From positions 514,022,566-514,086,565 of the forward strand of contig CM040121.1 of NCBI GenBank assembly GCA_022559845.1: a DNA stretch of 64,000 nucleotides. Direction: 5' to 3'. Position 1 is the first letter of the stretch. Every line of letters starts with the position of its first letter. The position numbers were made by a program, and so were the translations under genes. Below are positions 32,132-41,713 of this stretch, piece by piece. The stretch comes from Amorphophallus konjac (Eukaryota; Streptophyta; Magnoliopsida; Alismatales; Araceae). The notes beneath the pieces are model-generated. The model ran no database searches. It saw only the letters and a list, made by a program, of their open reading frames with translations, and was not told the origin of the DNA.

Positions 32132-34415
32132 TTACACAGAAACTTTTGGACCCCAATGGCACCCGGGTCCAAGATAGCTTGTGAAATTATGAAATTGCTG
32201 CAGTAATCCTTTGGGAACCCAGATTCTGTTAGAGCAGTGTAAATTTTTATTTCTGAACTTGTTCAGATTGGGTTGCTTTTGTTCTAAAGCTTCTTTAATC
32301 TGAGTCCACCTTTGTGTATTCAAGTTTTCATTTTGTTTTACCCGAAAAAACCTGTGATTTCTGTTTGCTTGTCTGGCCATGGTCGACTTTTGGTATGTCT
32401 GTGGTCGACCATCGCGTCTCCAGAACTCAGCGTCTGTTCTGGCAGCACCTCTGGTTGACATCTGGTGTACCTGTGGTCGACCACTGCTTCTCCAGTAACC
32501 AGCGCCTGTTCTGGCAGATCCTCTGGTCGACAGATGAAGGGTCTGTTGTCGACCAGCCTGTCTCCAGACATCTTGTTTTCCAGATTTATGTCTTTTAACT
32601 TGGTTTAGTCCTTGGTTTGTTTGGTGATTTCTGTGAATTTGGGTTTCTTGTTTATTATTTTGAATCTTATATTGATTGACTGTTTTCTCTTTAAAATTTC
32701 TCTCTTCCTTGGTGACATTGTTCCTTTTGGAGGAGCATTCAGCTACATCCTCTTGTTTATCTTGGTATAGATTAATCAGGGGCCTTTTTCCTTTTGAGTC
32801 AGCAATCCCAGTTACAGTTTTTATTTGGAATTCCTTTTTAGCCGTAGGATTGTATCCTAACCCTTCTTTTTGAAAGTTTACTTTTATTCCCAAGACAGCA
32901 TTTAAGTTTTCTTGACCTTGAGTCATTTTTTCCAAGGTCTCCTGTTTGTTTTTCAGGTCACTCTTAATTCTTTCTATTTCTCTTAGGAGTTGGTTGTTTT
33001 CTTCCTTGAGTGAATTGTTTCTTTCTTGACTTAACTTAGTTTCCTGTTCATGTTCTTGAGTCTTTAGTTTTAACTCATCAATGTCATTTTTTAGCATTTC
33101 ATTCTCTTCGGACATTCTCTTGTGGTTTTCTTCATCTAAGTCCATTTGATTCAGTTTGTTTTTCAGCGACTTGATTTCCATTTCTAGTTCAGTTTTGTTA
33201 TCCATTGAATTGTTGTCTTTATTCAGTTGACTGATCTTCTTCTTCAAATGTTTATTTTCCTTTCTTATTCTTTCATAAGTATCAAGCAATTCTGAATATA
33301 CTGCTTCCCAATCCGAACTAGAGAAGTCTTGAAATGGGGAACTTACCTCAAGATCACTGTTGTCTCCCTTGGCCATCAGACAGAGCTTTCCTTCTTCTTC
33401 CTCGGAAGTTGTTTCCTCTTCACTGCTCTCTTCCTCCTCACTCCAAGTGCTAATCATCGCCTTGGGTTTCTTGCCTTTCCACTTGAAGCTTGATTTCTTA
33501 GGAGCTTCTGGACATTCAGCCTTCATATGTCCAGGCTGCCTGCAATTGTAGCAAATGAGTTTGTTAGAAGGAGCCTTATGTTTATCAGATTTAAACTGGG
33601 ATGACTTCCTTACCATGCCCTTTGGATTTCTGAATCCTTTACCTTCCTTCCGCAGGAATTTTTTAAATTTTCTTGTAAGCATGGCTAGCTCACCAGATTC
33701 TTCACCTGAGCTAGATGAGTCATCATTGTCAGACACCTCAGAGGTGCTTGTCTTAGTCTTTAGGGCAAGTTGCTTCTTTTTCTTGCCCTCATCTTCCTTT
33801 CTCTTCAGATTGACCTCATAGGCCATCAGGGATCCTACTAACTCATCCACTGTCATTGTTGTGAGATCCTTTGAGTCCTCAATGACTGTGGCCTTGGTAT
33901 GCCACATCGATGTGAGAGACCTTAAAATCTTCCTCACTAATTCCTGCTCTTTGTATGTCTTCCCTAAGCTCTTCAAGCCATTAGTCAGTTGTACTAATCT
34001 GGCATACATCTCAGAAATACTTTCATCATTTTTCATCCTAAACATTCATATTCTGAGACTAGCATATTTGCTTTTGTCTCTCTTACCTCGGAAGTACCTT
34101 CGTAGATTACCTTTAGACGATCCCACATTTCTTTGGCTGTTGCGCATTGGGAAACTCTTGAGAATTCTGTGGGGTGTAGTGAGCACTGCATCACGTTCAT
34201 GGCTCCCCAGTTGACAGTTGATTTCCTGACCTGTTCTCTGGTCCAGGTTTCTTCATCTTCCGGTAGCTCAAAAGGTCCATGGCTCACTACCCTCCACATC
34301 TCGTGGTCTTGCGCACGTAAGAACACCTGCATACGATTTTTCCAATAAGAATAATCAGTTCCATCAAAATATGGAGGTCTAGTTACAGAGTGCCCCTCAG
34401 CTATGAGGCTTTTAG
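32132..34415 (-). pseudogene. Copia gag (SIRE type), frameshifted
   Basis: The N-terminal part (to about 34033; frame with RPPYFDGTDYSYWKNRM and LRAQDHEMWRVV) and the C-terminal part (34045-32132, starting MFRMKNDESISEMYARL) are in different frames, separated by a single-base loss near 34040. No ATG is visible where the family starts; ATA stands before GCTGAGG. The C-terminal part has the UBN2-type gag region, a CCHC zinc knuckle (CYNCRQPGHMKAEC), acidic Ser/Glu stretches, a long coiled coil (about residues 255-390) and then three 24-residue repeats that coincide with GTCGAC pairs. It ends in TAA at 32134-32132, immediately before pol in the same frame. Confidence 0.88.
32382..32553. repeat. 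Three GTCGAC pairs inside gag, 72-bp period
   Basis: Hexamer starts are 32382/32404, 32454/32476 (GTTGAC/GTCGAC) and 32526/32548. All offsets are 22 bp, and the repeat period is exactly 72 bp, so the reading frame is kept; gag translates it as Thr/Arg/Gly/Trp-rich 24-residue repeats. Confidence 0.95.
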
Positions 34416-34467
34416 AGTTCAGTCCGCCCGGTCTCTCTGGTTGTTAGACCACATATCTGGAGAACCT

Positions 34468-34479
34468 GCTCTGATACCA
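34468..34479 (-). promoter_or_regulatory. Copia primer-binding site
   Basis: TGGTATCAGAGC on the minus strand, two bases from the 5' LTR end. It is complementary to the 3' end of plant initiator Met tRNA, the usual primer for Copia elements. Confidence 0.95.
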
Positions 34480-34481
34480 CG

Positions 34482-35968
34482 TGTTGGATACGGACTGAAT
34501 AGATCTAGAGGGGGGGTGAATAGATCTTTCCCCCTTTTTGATAATTTACTAACTATCGACCAGATGAGCTACTGGTAATTAATGAATTATAGAACTAATG
34601 CGGATAGTAAGATGCAAGCATACGTATAGGAAATCAAACACACCCAAGCACACCACAAGAGAGGATTTTTAAGGTGGTTCAGTCTCTTCCTGAGACTTAC
34701 ATCCACCCCTTGCTTAACTCAAGCAAGGCTTCACTATGAGAATCTCTGATCTCAATCAAAACACAGCTGACACACAGCTTGTACCTGCTGACACACAGCT
34801 TGACTCTGCTGCCTCACAGCTTGACAATAATTGTAATCAGAAATGAAAAGATGATAAGAACAGGTGATGAAAGACAGGACTGAATATTGGCGTGTGTAGA
34901 AGAATAGGTGTTCAGCCTGGAACTTGATCACGCTTATGAAGAAGCCTAGACTCCCTGTTGATCTTCCAGTCAGTTGCCTTCGATTGTTCTGCTGCTGGAG
35001 ATCGCACAGTCTTGAGCTAAGTCTTCCTTCTGCAGCAACGAGATTGCCTTTAACCTTTCTGCAGATTTTTGATTGGTGGAGAGCTCCTTCTTCCTCTTCT
35101 GTGTATATCTTCCTTGGCTTCTATTCCGTGCTCTCTCACTGCTCCCTTGTTCGTGATGTATGTTCTTTTCGTTTTTCATACAGCCCTTTTATCAAGAGTA
35201 AAACTCTTCCCGCTCAATTTTCAGATCGAGCGCCAATCTGCTAGAAAACAGGGATCTGTTTAAATCCAATCGTTAGAACGAGTTTGACCACTTCTAAGCA
35301 AGATTGTTTCCTTGATTCCCGTGCGGAATCTTATCTCCTGAGCAGCCCAACAACCTGCAACAACCATTTGCAGGTTTTAAGGAACCAAAACAGAATTCGG
35401 TTAGAGTTCGGTTTTGGACGATATATAAACCCGTGGTCGACCATGACCCTGTCGCTGGTCGACAATGGGCAGTCCCCAGACGGCCGGTTCTTCTGGCTGA
35501 AACTCACGTCGCCCGTTGGTCGACCACAGCCTGGTCGCTGGTCGACAGGGGGCAGTTTCCAGATGGCCAGCAGTTCTGTCTGTTGCTTCTGTCTTTTCTG
35601 TGGTCGACCAGAGGCGGGGCTTTGGTCGACAGCCAAGGTGCTTCCAGAAGACAGATGTTCTGATGCTTTTCTGGTTGAGTTCGTTGGTCGACCATAGCTT
35701 CTTCAGTGGTCGACAGACAGTCTTTCACGCTTATACTGATTTGTTGATTCCACTTGGATTTCAGTGAACCTGAAATTTGTTTAACTTATAAGATTTGACT
35801 TGAAGTTCCAAATGTATATAAAAGCATATTTGTCATCATCAAATAGGCATTAATTCAATGCACTATCTTTACACACATAACCAAACCATTTGCTTTAAGA
35901 AACAAGATAGAACTTAGATTAGTCAAACATATCCTATTGTCATCATCAAAACCAAGGGATGCACAACA
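34482..35968 (-). repeat. Copia 5' LTR (1487 bp)
   Basis: Nearly identical to 24583-26070. The element promoter is expected here, but no TATA box was assigned with confidence. Confidence 0.95.
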
Positions 35969-36413
35969 GTATGTACTTATGTCCGGCCGAGGAAGTCGGC
36001 AGTGGCCCGACTACATCAGTTCCCCATTGTGCAAACGGCCAACTGGGAACTGTAGGGTGCAGAGTCGTAGGAGGCCTTCTAGGCACAGTAGCATGCTCCT
36101 GGCATTTCTGGCATGATTTTGCAAATTTACAGCAGTCTTCAAACATGGTGGGCCAATAGTAGCCCAGCTTCTTGATTTCTATCTTCATCTTGGGACCAGC
36201 CTGGTGGGCACCTGCTGTCCCAGCATGTGTTTCTTTCATCGCTTGCCAGGCTTCCTCAGTTGACAGACAACGGAGTAGGATCTTCTTGCGTGCATCTGCC
36301 ATTATTCGGAACAAAATTCCATTCCTGAGTTCATAAGAATCTTTGATTCTTAAGAGTTTCATCTTTTCTTCTCTTTTCTGCGACAGTTGTTGGTGTAGAA
36401 ACCACTGCAGCAA
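35969..36413 (-). pseudogene. Tat integrase N-terminal part, left copy
   Basis: It encodes the zinc-binding region (HAGTAGAHQAG ... CQKCQEH), GYYWPTM and the first catalytic Asp (WGTDVVGPLP), then runs into the Copia LTR after GHKYIL. The remaining integrase lies at 23793-24582. GTATG (35969-35973) is the right target duplication of the Copia insertion. Confidence 0.9.
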
Positions 36414-36422
36414 GTGTTGTCT

Positions 36423-38081
36423 CTAATCAGACGCTTGTTCTGTGCTGATGGTGGCAACCTCGTCTTCTTCGGGGCACTCTTCTAGCATACTGGGGACTTG
36501 CCGCCGGTTCATAACGACAATGTTCAGTGTCTTATTTGGTGGGACTGCTAGTGAGCTGGCCAACTTCGCCAGTGCATCAGCCTGGGCATTGTGTCCGCGG
36601 CCCACATGCTTGAGCTCAACATGGTAGAATTTCGCCATGAGGCGCACAGCTTTTTGGTGGTAGGGACTCAGTTCTGGCTTCCGCACTTCGAACTCCCCTT
36701 GGATCTGTTTTATTATCAACATTGAATCCCCGAATACTTGAAGCATTTGGATACCCATGTTGAGGCTGATATATAGCCCGATTATCAGAGCTTCATACTC
36801 GGCCTCATTATTGGTGCAGGGTTTGTTTATAGAACAGGAAGTATGCACGACCTCCCCTTCTGGTGGCTTCAGCACAATACCGGCCCCGGCCCGTATTCTG
36901 GTCTTTCCATCGGAGTCTGTGTCTGTTCTAGATGCTCCATCAAAGAATAGTTGCCACATAACTGACTGGGTCTGGCAGGCCTCGAGTGTCTCATCATCGG
37001 GTAACTCAGTCCCTAACATATCATTTTCCGGCACAGGATGCTCTGCGAAGAAATCAGCCACGGCCTGTCCTTTTATCGCCCTCTGGGGTGTATAGGTAAT
37101 AGCGAATTCCATCAGGATCACTGCCCATTTGCCCAACCGGCCCTTCAGTACTGGCTGAGTCAATATATATTTGAGCGGATCTGCTGCAGATATCAATCTG
37201 ACTTCATGTGACAACATATAGTGTCGGAGCTTTTTGACAGCGAAGACTAGTGCCAAGCAGGTCTTTTCTATGTAGCTGTAGCTTTCTTCAGTTCTAATCA
37301 GCCTCCTACTTAGGTAGTACAAGGCTTGTTCTTTGCCTTCTTCATTTATCTGTGCCAGCATTGCCCCCAGGGAACAGTATGTGGCTGCGATATACAGTAT
37401 CAAGGCCCTGCCCTTAATTGGTGCCCCCAGCACCGGAGGGGTCTTGAGATATTCTTTCAGCTTCTCGAAGGCTTCCTGACAGCCATCGTCCCAGAGGAAC
37501 GGTACATCTTTCATCATGAGCTTGTGAAAGGGGTGGCATCTTCCCGACAGATTTGATATAAATCGTCGGATATAGGCCAGACTCCCTTGCAGAGATCTTA
37601 GCTCGGGCAGACTCCTTGGTGGAGGGAGCTCCTGGATAGCCTTAATCTTGGATGGGTCGATTTCAATGCCCCTATGTCGGACAATAAACCCGAGGAATTT
37701 TCCACTGGACACGCCGAAGGCACATTTCATAGGATTCATCTTGAGTTCATATTTGCACAGCCTCTGGAATACTATCCTCAGGTCTTGCAGATGGTCTTCT
37801 CTTCTTTTAGTTTTTACTACCAAATCATCAATGTAGCACTCTACTTTCTTGAAGAGCAAATCATCAAAGATCTTGGTCATAGCTCTTTGGTAGGTAGTGC
37901 CGGCATTCTTGAGGCCAAACGGCATCCTTTTGTAGTGGAATATCTCCTTCGGAGTGCGGAACGCAGTGTGCACTCTGTCTTCTTCAGCAATCCAGATCTG
38001 GTTATATCCGGATGACCCATCCATAAATGACAGGGCTTCATGACCAGTAGTTGCATCGATCATTACTTCAGTGATTGGCAC
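36423..38081 (-). CDS. Tat RT core, RNase H and archaeal-type RNase H, left copy
   Basis: A single open frame of 552 codons that begins inside the RT fingers/palm. RT motifs are FMDGSSGYNQ (residues 19-28), MPFGLKNAG (53-61) and YIDDLVVKT (83-91). The original Ty3-type RNase H (about 226-335) lacks the first catalytic Asp (ILYIAATYCSLGAML), as expected for the degenerate first RNase H of Tat elements. The second domain (about 376-510) keeps its acidic residues: FFDGAS (D381), NNEAEYEAL (E426), FGDS (D452) and NAQADALAK (D502). The start codon is arbitrary, because the natural polyprotein frame is broken just upstream (single-base losses near 38088 and 38160). Confidence 0.9.
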   Translation of the reverse strand: MPITEVMIDATTGHEALSFMDGSSGYNQIWIAEEDRVHTAFRTPKEIFHYKRMPFGLKNAGTTYQRAMTKIFDDLLFKKVECYIDDLVVKTKRREDHLQDLRIVFQRLCKYELKMNPMKCAFGVSSGKFLGFIVRHRGIEIDPSKIKAIQELPPPRSLPELRSLQGSLAYIRRFISNLSGRCHPFHKLMMKDVPFLWDDGCQEAFEKLKEYLKTPPVLGAPIKGRALILYIAATYCSLGAMLAQINEEGKEQALYYLSRRLIRTEESYSYIEKTCLALVFAVKKLRHYMLSHEVRLISAADPLKYILTQPVLKGRLGKWAVILMEFAITYTPQRAIKGQAVADFFAEHPVPENDMLGTELPDDETLEACQTQSVMWQLFFDGASRTDTDSDGKTRIRAGAGIVLKPPEGEVVHTSCSINKPCTNNEAEYEALIIGLYISLNMGIQMLQVFGDSMLIIKQIQGEFEVRKPELSPYHQKAVRLMAKFYHVELKHVGRGHNAQADALAKLASSLAVPPNKTLNIVVMNRRQVPSMLEECPEEDEVATISTEQASD

Positions 38082-38406
38082 TGGAAATCATCTTTCGGGC
38101 AGGCCTTATTAAGGTCCCGGAAATCAACACATATTCTGATCTGCCCATTCTTCTTCTTACGGGCACTATATTGGCTAGCCATGTAGTATATTGGTTCTCT
38201 TCAACAAAGCCCACATCGATTAGCTTGTCAACCTCTTTGTTAATCTGATTTATTAATTCAAGGCGCATTCTCCTGGAAGGCTGCTTCACAGGGCTAGCCT
38301 CTGGGTTTATTGCTAATCAATGCTGTGCCACATCAGAACTCAGTCCCGGCATTTCATCATATGTCCATGCAAAGCAGTCTCAGAATTCTTTCAAGAACTA
38401 TACATA
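38082..38406 (-). pseudogene. Tat RT N-terminal region, left copy, several stops
   Basis: It corresponds to the reading through KQPSRRMR, EVDKLIDVGFVEENQYTTWL and the substrate-binding start of RT. Relative to the right copy, four plus-strand G-to-A changes (38319, 38382, 38400, 38409) turn CGA or CAG codons of the minus strand into TGA or TAG; the last lies just beyond this entry, in the linker end. Two single-base losses shift the frame within the RT. Confidence 0.85.
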
Positions 38407-39735
38407 CTATTCCCTGGCAGCTGGCTCCAGCAGTGCACTGAGGAATGTCGGCCTTGGCTCATCTGCGGTCCCCAGATTTATTTCCACAAGCTTATCGATG
38501 GTGGCCTGACCTCCATCTTCGACCTCGGGCAGGGCTTCTTGCAAGTCAATGAAGCCTCCCGGGATATAATCTTCTTCAGTTTCATGATTCTCTGTTTCAT
38601 CATACTGGTCATCAACGGGTGCCGGCTCATCATATACGGCCAATATTGTTGGATTCTGTTTAGTCTGTCCCGAGGACGTGACTGGTTTAGAAGGGAACTC
38701 AAAAATGGAGTCTTCCACCCCCAGAGGTTCTTCTGATGCAGGCTTTGCCGAGGGATCGTCATTCTGTAGGGCCCGGACTTCTTCCAGGATGCGCTCAAAC
38801 TCCAGGCATTCCCTCAGCTCTTTGGCTACTTGGTCTTCATCCGGGGTTCCCGTATCAAACTTTGCTTCAGCATGGAACAGGTCCTCTTTGCAAGGTAGGT
38901 CTTCCCAGCACCAATCTTTCTTTGCTTCATCAGACGTCCCCGTCTCCGGCTGACTGTCTGGGGATTCATTGTTCATTATGGATTGATAAATGATTTCTTC
39001 ATCTTCCGAGGGGTACTTGTCATATCCCACCTCGGGAGGGTCTTCATGCTGGTAGGAGACAGAGATGACGTCCACCTCAGCTTCATAGTATTCTTGAAGG
39101 GTATAACCCAATCCCGGGCACTGAGTGATCTTCCTCAGTTCTTTATTATCCCGAGGCGGATCCCATAGCTCCTTGAACGCCTTCTTCTGGGCAACAGGCT
39201 GCAATGACGGCATTCGCATCTTAGAGAACATCTGTGAAACCCGTCGGGTAGTATAATCCAAGCCTGTAATTGGCACCATCTGGTTTGCAGCCTCTTCAGG
39301 GACCATGCAGTCTTGATCATCTTCCTCGACTGACTCCCCGGTGTAGAATATGGTAGGAGGCTCGCAGAAGCGAGGGACTTCCATAGTCTTCAGTGGTAGC
39401 ACCGTCTGGTACTCGAGGCTGACGATGGGTTTGAATAAACCATGCGGAACCTCCACTTGTGTGTACTTTTCTTTCATTTCTTCATTGATATCATCCGGGT
39501 GAATGCTAGGAGGGGTGATCCGAGCAAAGTCACCAGCATAAGAGATGTGAGATACCTCATGCTTTTTAATATAGCCCTTTGGTGGCGGTGGAGACCAATT
39601 TCTTGCCTTCGTCACCTGCTTCTTCTGGTTGACCCCAGCCTCTTTCTCTTCACCCTTTTGCGACACCTCCGTGTAGTAGGATGCATCGAGCATATGGCAC
39701 TCGAATACTTCGAAGGGATGCAGATCCGCAAACAC
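38407..39735 (-). CDS. Tat protease-RT linker, left copy
   Basis: An open 442-codon frame, acidic, without a recognised enzymatic domain. It contains GYIKKHEVSHISYAGDF, GLGYTLQEYYEAEVDVIS and Glu/Asp-rich segments. Long linkers between protease and RT are usual in Tat/Ogre pol. Strictly a segment of the polyprotein, with no start of its own. Confidence 0.7.
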   Translation of the reverse strand: MFADLHPFEVFECHMLDASYYTEVSQKGEEKEAGVNQKKQVTKARNWSPPPPKGYIKKHEVSHISYAGDFARITPPSIHPDDINEEMKEKYTQVEVPHGLFKPIVSLEYQTVLPLKTMEVPRFCEPPTIFYTGESVEEDDQDCMVPEEAANQMVPITGLDYTTRRVSQMFSKMRMPSLQPVAQKKAFKELWDPPRDNKELRKITQCPGLGYTLQEYYEAEVDVISVSYQHEDPPEVGYDKYPSEDEEIIYQSIMNNESPDSQPETGTSDEAKKDWCWEDLPCKEDLFHAEAKFDTGTPDEDQVAKELRECLEFERILEEVRALQNDDPSAKPASEEPLGVEDSIFEFPSKPVTSSGQTKQNPTILAVYDEPAPVDDQYDETENHETEEDYIPGGFIDLQEALPEVEDGGQATIDKLVEINLGTADEPRPTFLSALLEPAARE

Positions 39736-40870
39736 CCTCTCTTCTTTTCCTTTGTGCAGTATTTAATGCATTGATGTAGCGTGGACGGCACTATCTGATA
39801 TTCATGCAGCCACGGTCTCCCCAGCAGGGCCTTATATGTGGTGTTGGAGTCGATTACATAGAATCGTACCACGGTAGTGAGATCCCCCAATGTGAGGTTA
39901 AAATCAGCCACCCCAAGGGGCGTCTCACATTTCTGGTTGAATCCCGCAATTTTCATGTCTCTGACCTTGGTAAGCTGCAGATCAAAGTAATATTTTTGGT
40001 AGATGCGGTATGGGAGAATGTTCACGGCAGCCCCGGATCTATCAGTATCCTGCTCAGTGGCTGACAGTTCAGGGAGCCCCTCATATACAGCGGTCTGTTA
40101 TGGCAGGAATTCGGAATCAGCATGTCATCCTCTGTGAATGTAACTGACGGCCCAGAATTCACTTCTGTCAAGAGTGCTTCATATTGTGCCGGCGACTGCA
40201 AGGCATCAACAATTGCTTGGCGAGCCTCTTCACTCAGAGAGAGAATCTCCCAGATGGAGAATCTGGTAGGGAGCTTCTTTAGCATTTTCATGATCCGGCT
40301 GCCCACCCTGACATTAGACAGTCTCATTTCTTCCGCCCATCGGGGTTTTGGAGGTTCATGTGGTGCCCGTGGCCTCTGCTGCCCAGTGCTGGTTTCATCC
40401 CCTAGACTGATTTCTTGGGGGGCTTCTTCTATAGCAACGGCCCCTGGTGCCGTCAGAGGGTTATCCCCTTCTTTCTCATTCTGCTTGTAGGCTACAGACG
40501 CCGATTGCTGAGGTCTCTTGCCTTTATCTGGCCCAGCCTGTATCGACTGCCCATTTTCTAGACTGGACAGAAATTCCAGAAATGTTGGAGTTTGACCTCC
40601 TTTCTTCTTTTCTTGGTACAAGCTGGCAGGGGGAGGAACCTGGACACCTCGTACCTCCGGTTCGGGAATATGGTAGGGTTGTTCCCCTCTGAACATAATG
40701 TTATGATTAGCTGGTGGTGGGCGCCCCCACCTTCTTCCGGAGCGTGTTGCATGTGCTGAGGTTGAGGCCTCGGCATGGTTGGCTTCTAGCGGGGCATTTG
40801 ATGTTTCATCCTCATCATTCTCCCCGGGCGAGGTAAAGAGTGCCGACAGGGTGTTACATTGTACCGTCAC
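39612..40870 (-). pseudogene. Tat gag C-terminal extension and aspartic protease, left copy
   Basis: Frame 40870-40022 carries a low-complexity region, then RPLYMRGSLNCQPLSRILID and the protease loop DPG, where a one-base loss (near 40030, GGG to GG against the right copy) shifts the frame. The continuation (40025-39612) has NILPYRIYQKYYFDL and ALLGRPWLH, the retropepsin C-terminal motif. The active-site triplet is DPG, not the common DSG/DTG. Confidence 0.85.
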
Positions 40871-41087
40871 GACCCTCTTTCCCTTCTTGGACTTGGGCCA
40901 TCTCTTCTTTTTCTGGAATTTGGCTTTATTGGCCCCTGCCCCCAGAAGGGTCAGTCTCAGCCTTTTCTTGTTCTGCCTCTGACTGCTCTTTAATTTTCAA
41001 TTCTTCGAGCTGTTCCCAGAGTATACAGTCTTTCACCAGCAGGTGCCCGGGCTTTTTCTGTTCATATTCATCGAGCCCATTAATATA

Positions 41088-41705
41088 CTACTGTAAACGC
41101 CTGGCTGCAGGACTTACTTCCTTATGTGCAGGTAGGGGGGCTTGTCTTCTTCGGTTATGAGTGGGGATCCGGATGACTGGCCCTGTCTCAGCTGTGCGCC
41201 ATACTGGCTTTACTGGAGGCAGTTCAGGTCTTGGTGTGACACCGCGGATAACTGCTCCATTGGTATTGGCTGCGGGAGTCTTCTTTCTGTTCTTTATGGG
41301 TTTCATCTGCCATCCTTCCTGATCCTTCAGTGGGGTGAGGAAGCAAGCTTCATAAGTATGCCTGGTACATTCTTCAACGGCCTCCTTAGGCAGCTGCTGG
41401 TAGATTGAAATCATATTGGCGGCCATTTTTAATGCCGGAGGCTCATGTGGACGAGGTGGCTCTACCTGGTAATCTCCCAGCTGTAGCTCGCCCTTTTTGA
41501 CCATGCCTTCCATAATATCTTTGAAGACGTAGCAATCTTCAATTGCGTGCCCCAGCGCACGGTGATATGGACAGAACAGTGGATCACCTTTCTTTGCCGC
41601 GTCATCGGGTCTCTTTGGTTCAGGCAATGTTACCTTGTTGAACTTGTATGCCCAGTTGAATAGTGCGGCTGTCTTATCTTTCGGGAAAGAGTACGGCTTT
41701 CTCAT
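41088..41705 (-). CDS. Tat gag C-terminal part with zinc-knuckle-like motif, left copy
   Basis: A 205-codon open frame that includes FCPYHRALGHAIEDCYVFK (C-x2-H-x4-H-x4-C type), the nucleocapsid-like motif typical of Tat gag. It ends at a TAG (GTTTACAG then TAG) that is also present in the right copy near 63940, so the stop predates their divergence. Confidence 0.75.
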   Translation of the reverse strand: MRKPYSFPKDKTAALFNWAYKFNKVTLPEPKRPDDAAKKGDPLFCPYHRALGHAIEDCYVFKDIMEGMVKKGELQLGDYQVEPPRPHEPPALKMAANMISIYQQLPKEAVEECTRHTYEACFLTPLKDQEGWQMKPIKNRKKTPAANTNGAVIRGVTPRPELPPVKPVWRTAETGPVIRIPTHNRRRQAPLPAHKEVSPAARRLQ

Positions 41706-41713
41706 TTTGTTTC

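Larger units (their letters stand above)
24583..35968 (-). mobile_element. SIRE/Maximus-type Copia retrotransposon nested in Tat integrase
   Basis: An 11,386-bp element with LTRs 24583-26070 and 34482-35968, both TGTTGGATAC...GCACAACA. On the minus strand the order is 5' LTR, PBS, gag with a long coiled coil, protease, truncated integrase, RT, RNase H, an envelope-like ORF, PPT, 3' LTR. The order (RT after integrase) is Copia, and the long gag, in-frame gag/pol stop and ORF after pol place it with SIRE/Maximus. By eye the LTRs differ by four substitutions and one 1-bp indel, so the insertion is recent. It is not autonomous as read: gag is frameshifted and the integrase core is deleted. Confidence 0.95.

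Noticed and set aside
34033..34332. Independent small gene of 99 codons
   Set aside because: It is the N-terminal part of the Copia gag, separated from the rest only by a one-base frameshift.
38320..38736. Plus-strand ORFs of 100-210 codons opposite Tat pol (also 61163-61795)
   Set aside because: Antisense shadows of the conserved pol reading frame; the proteins show no recognisable feature.
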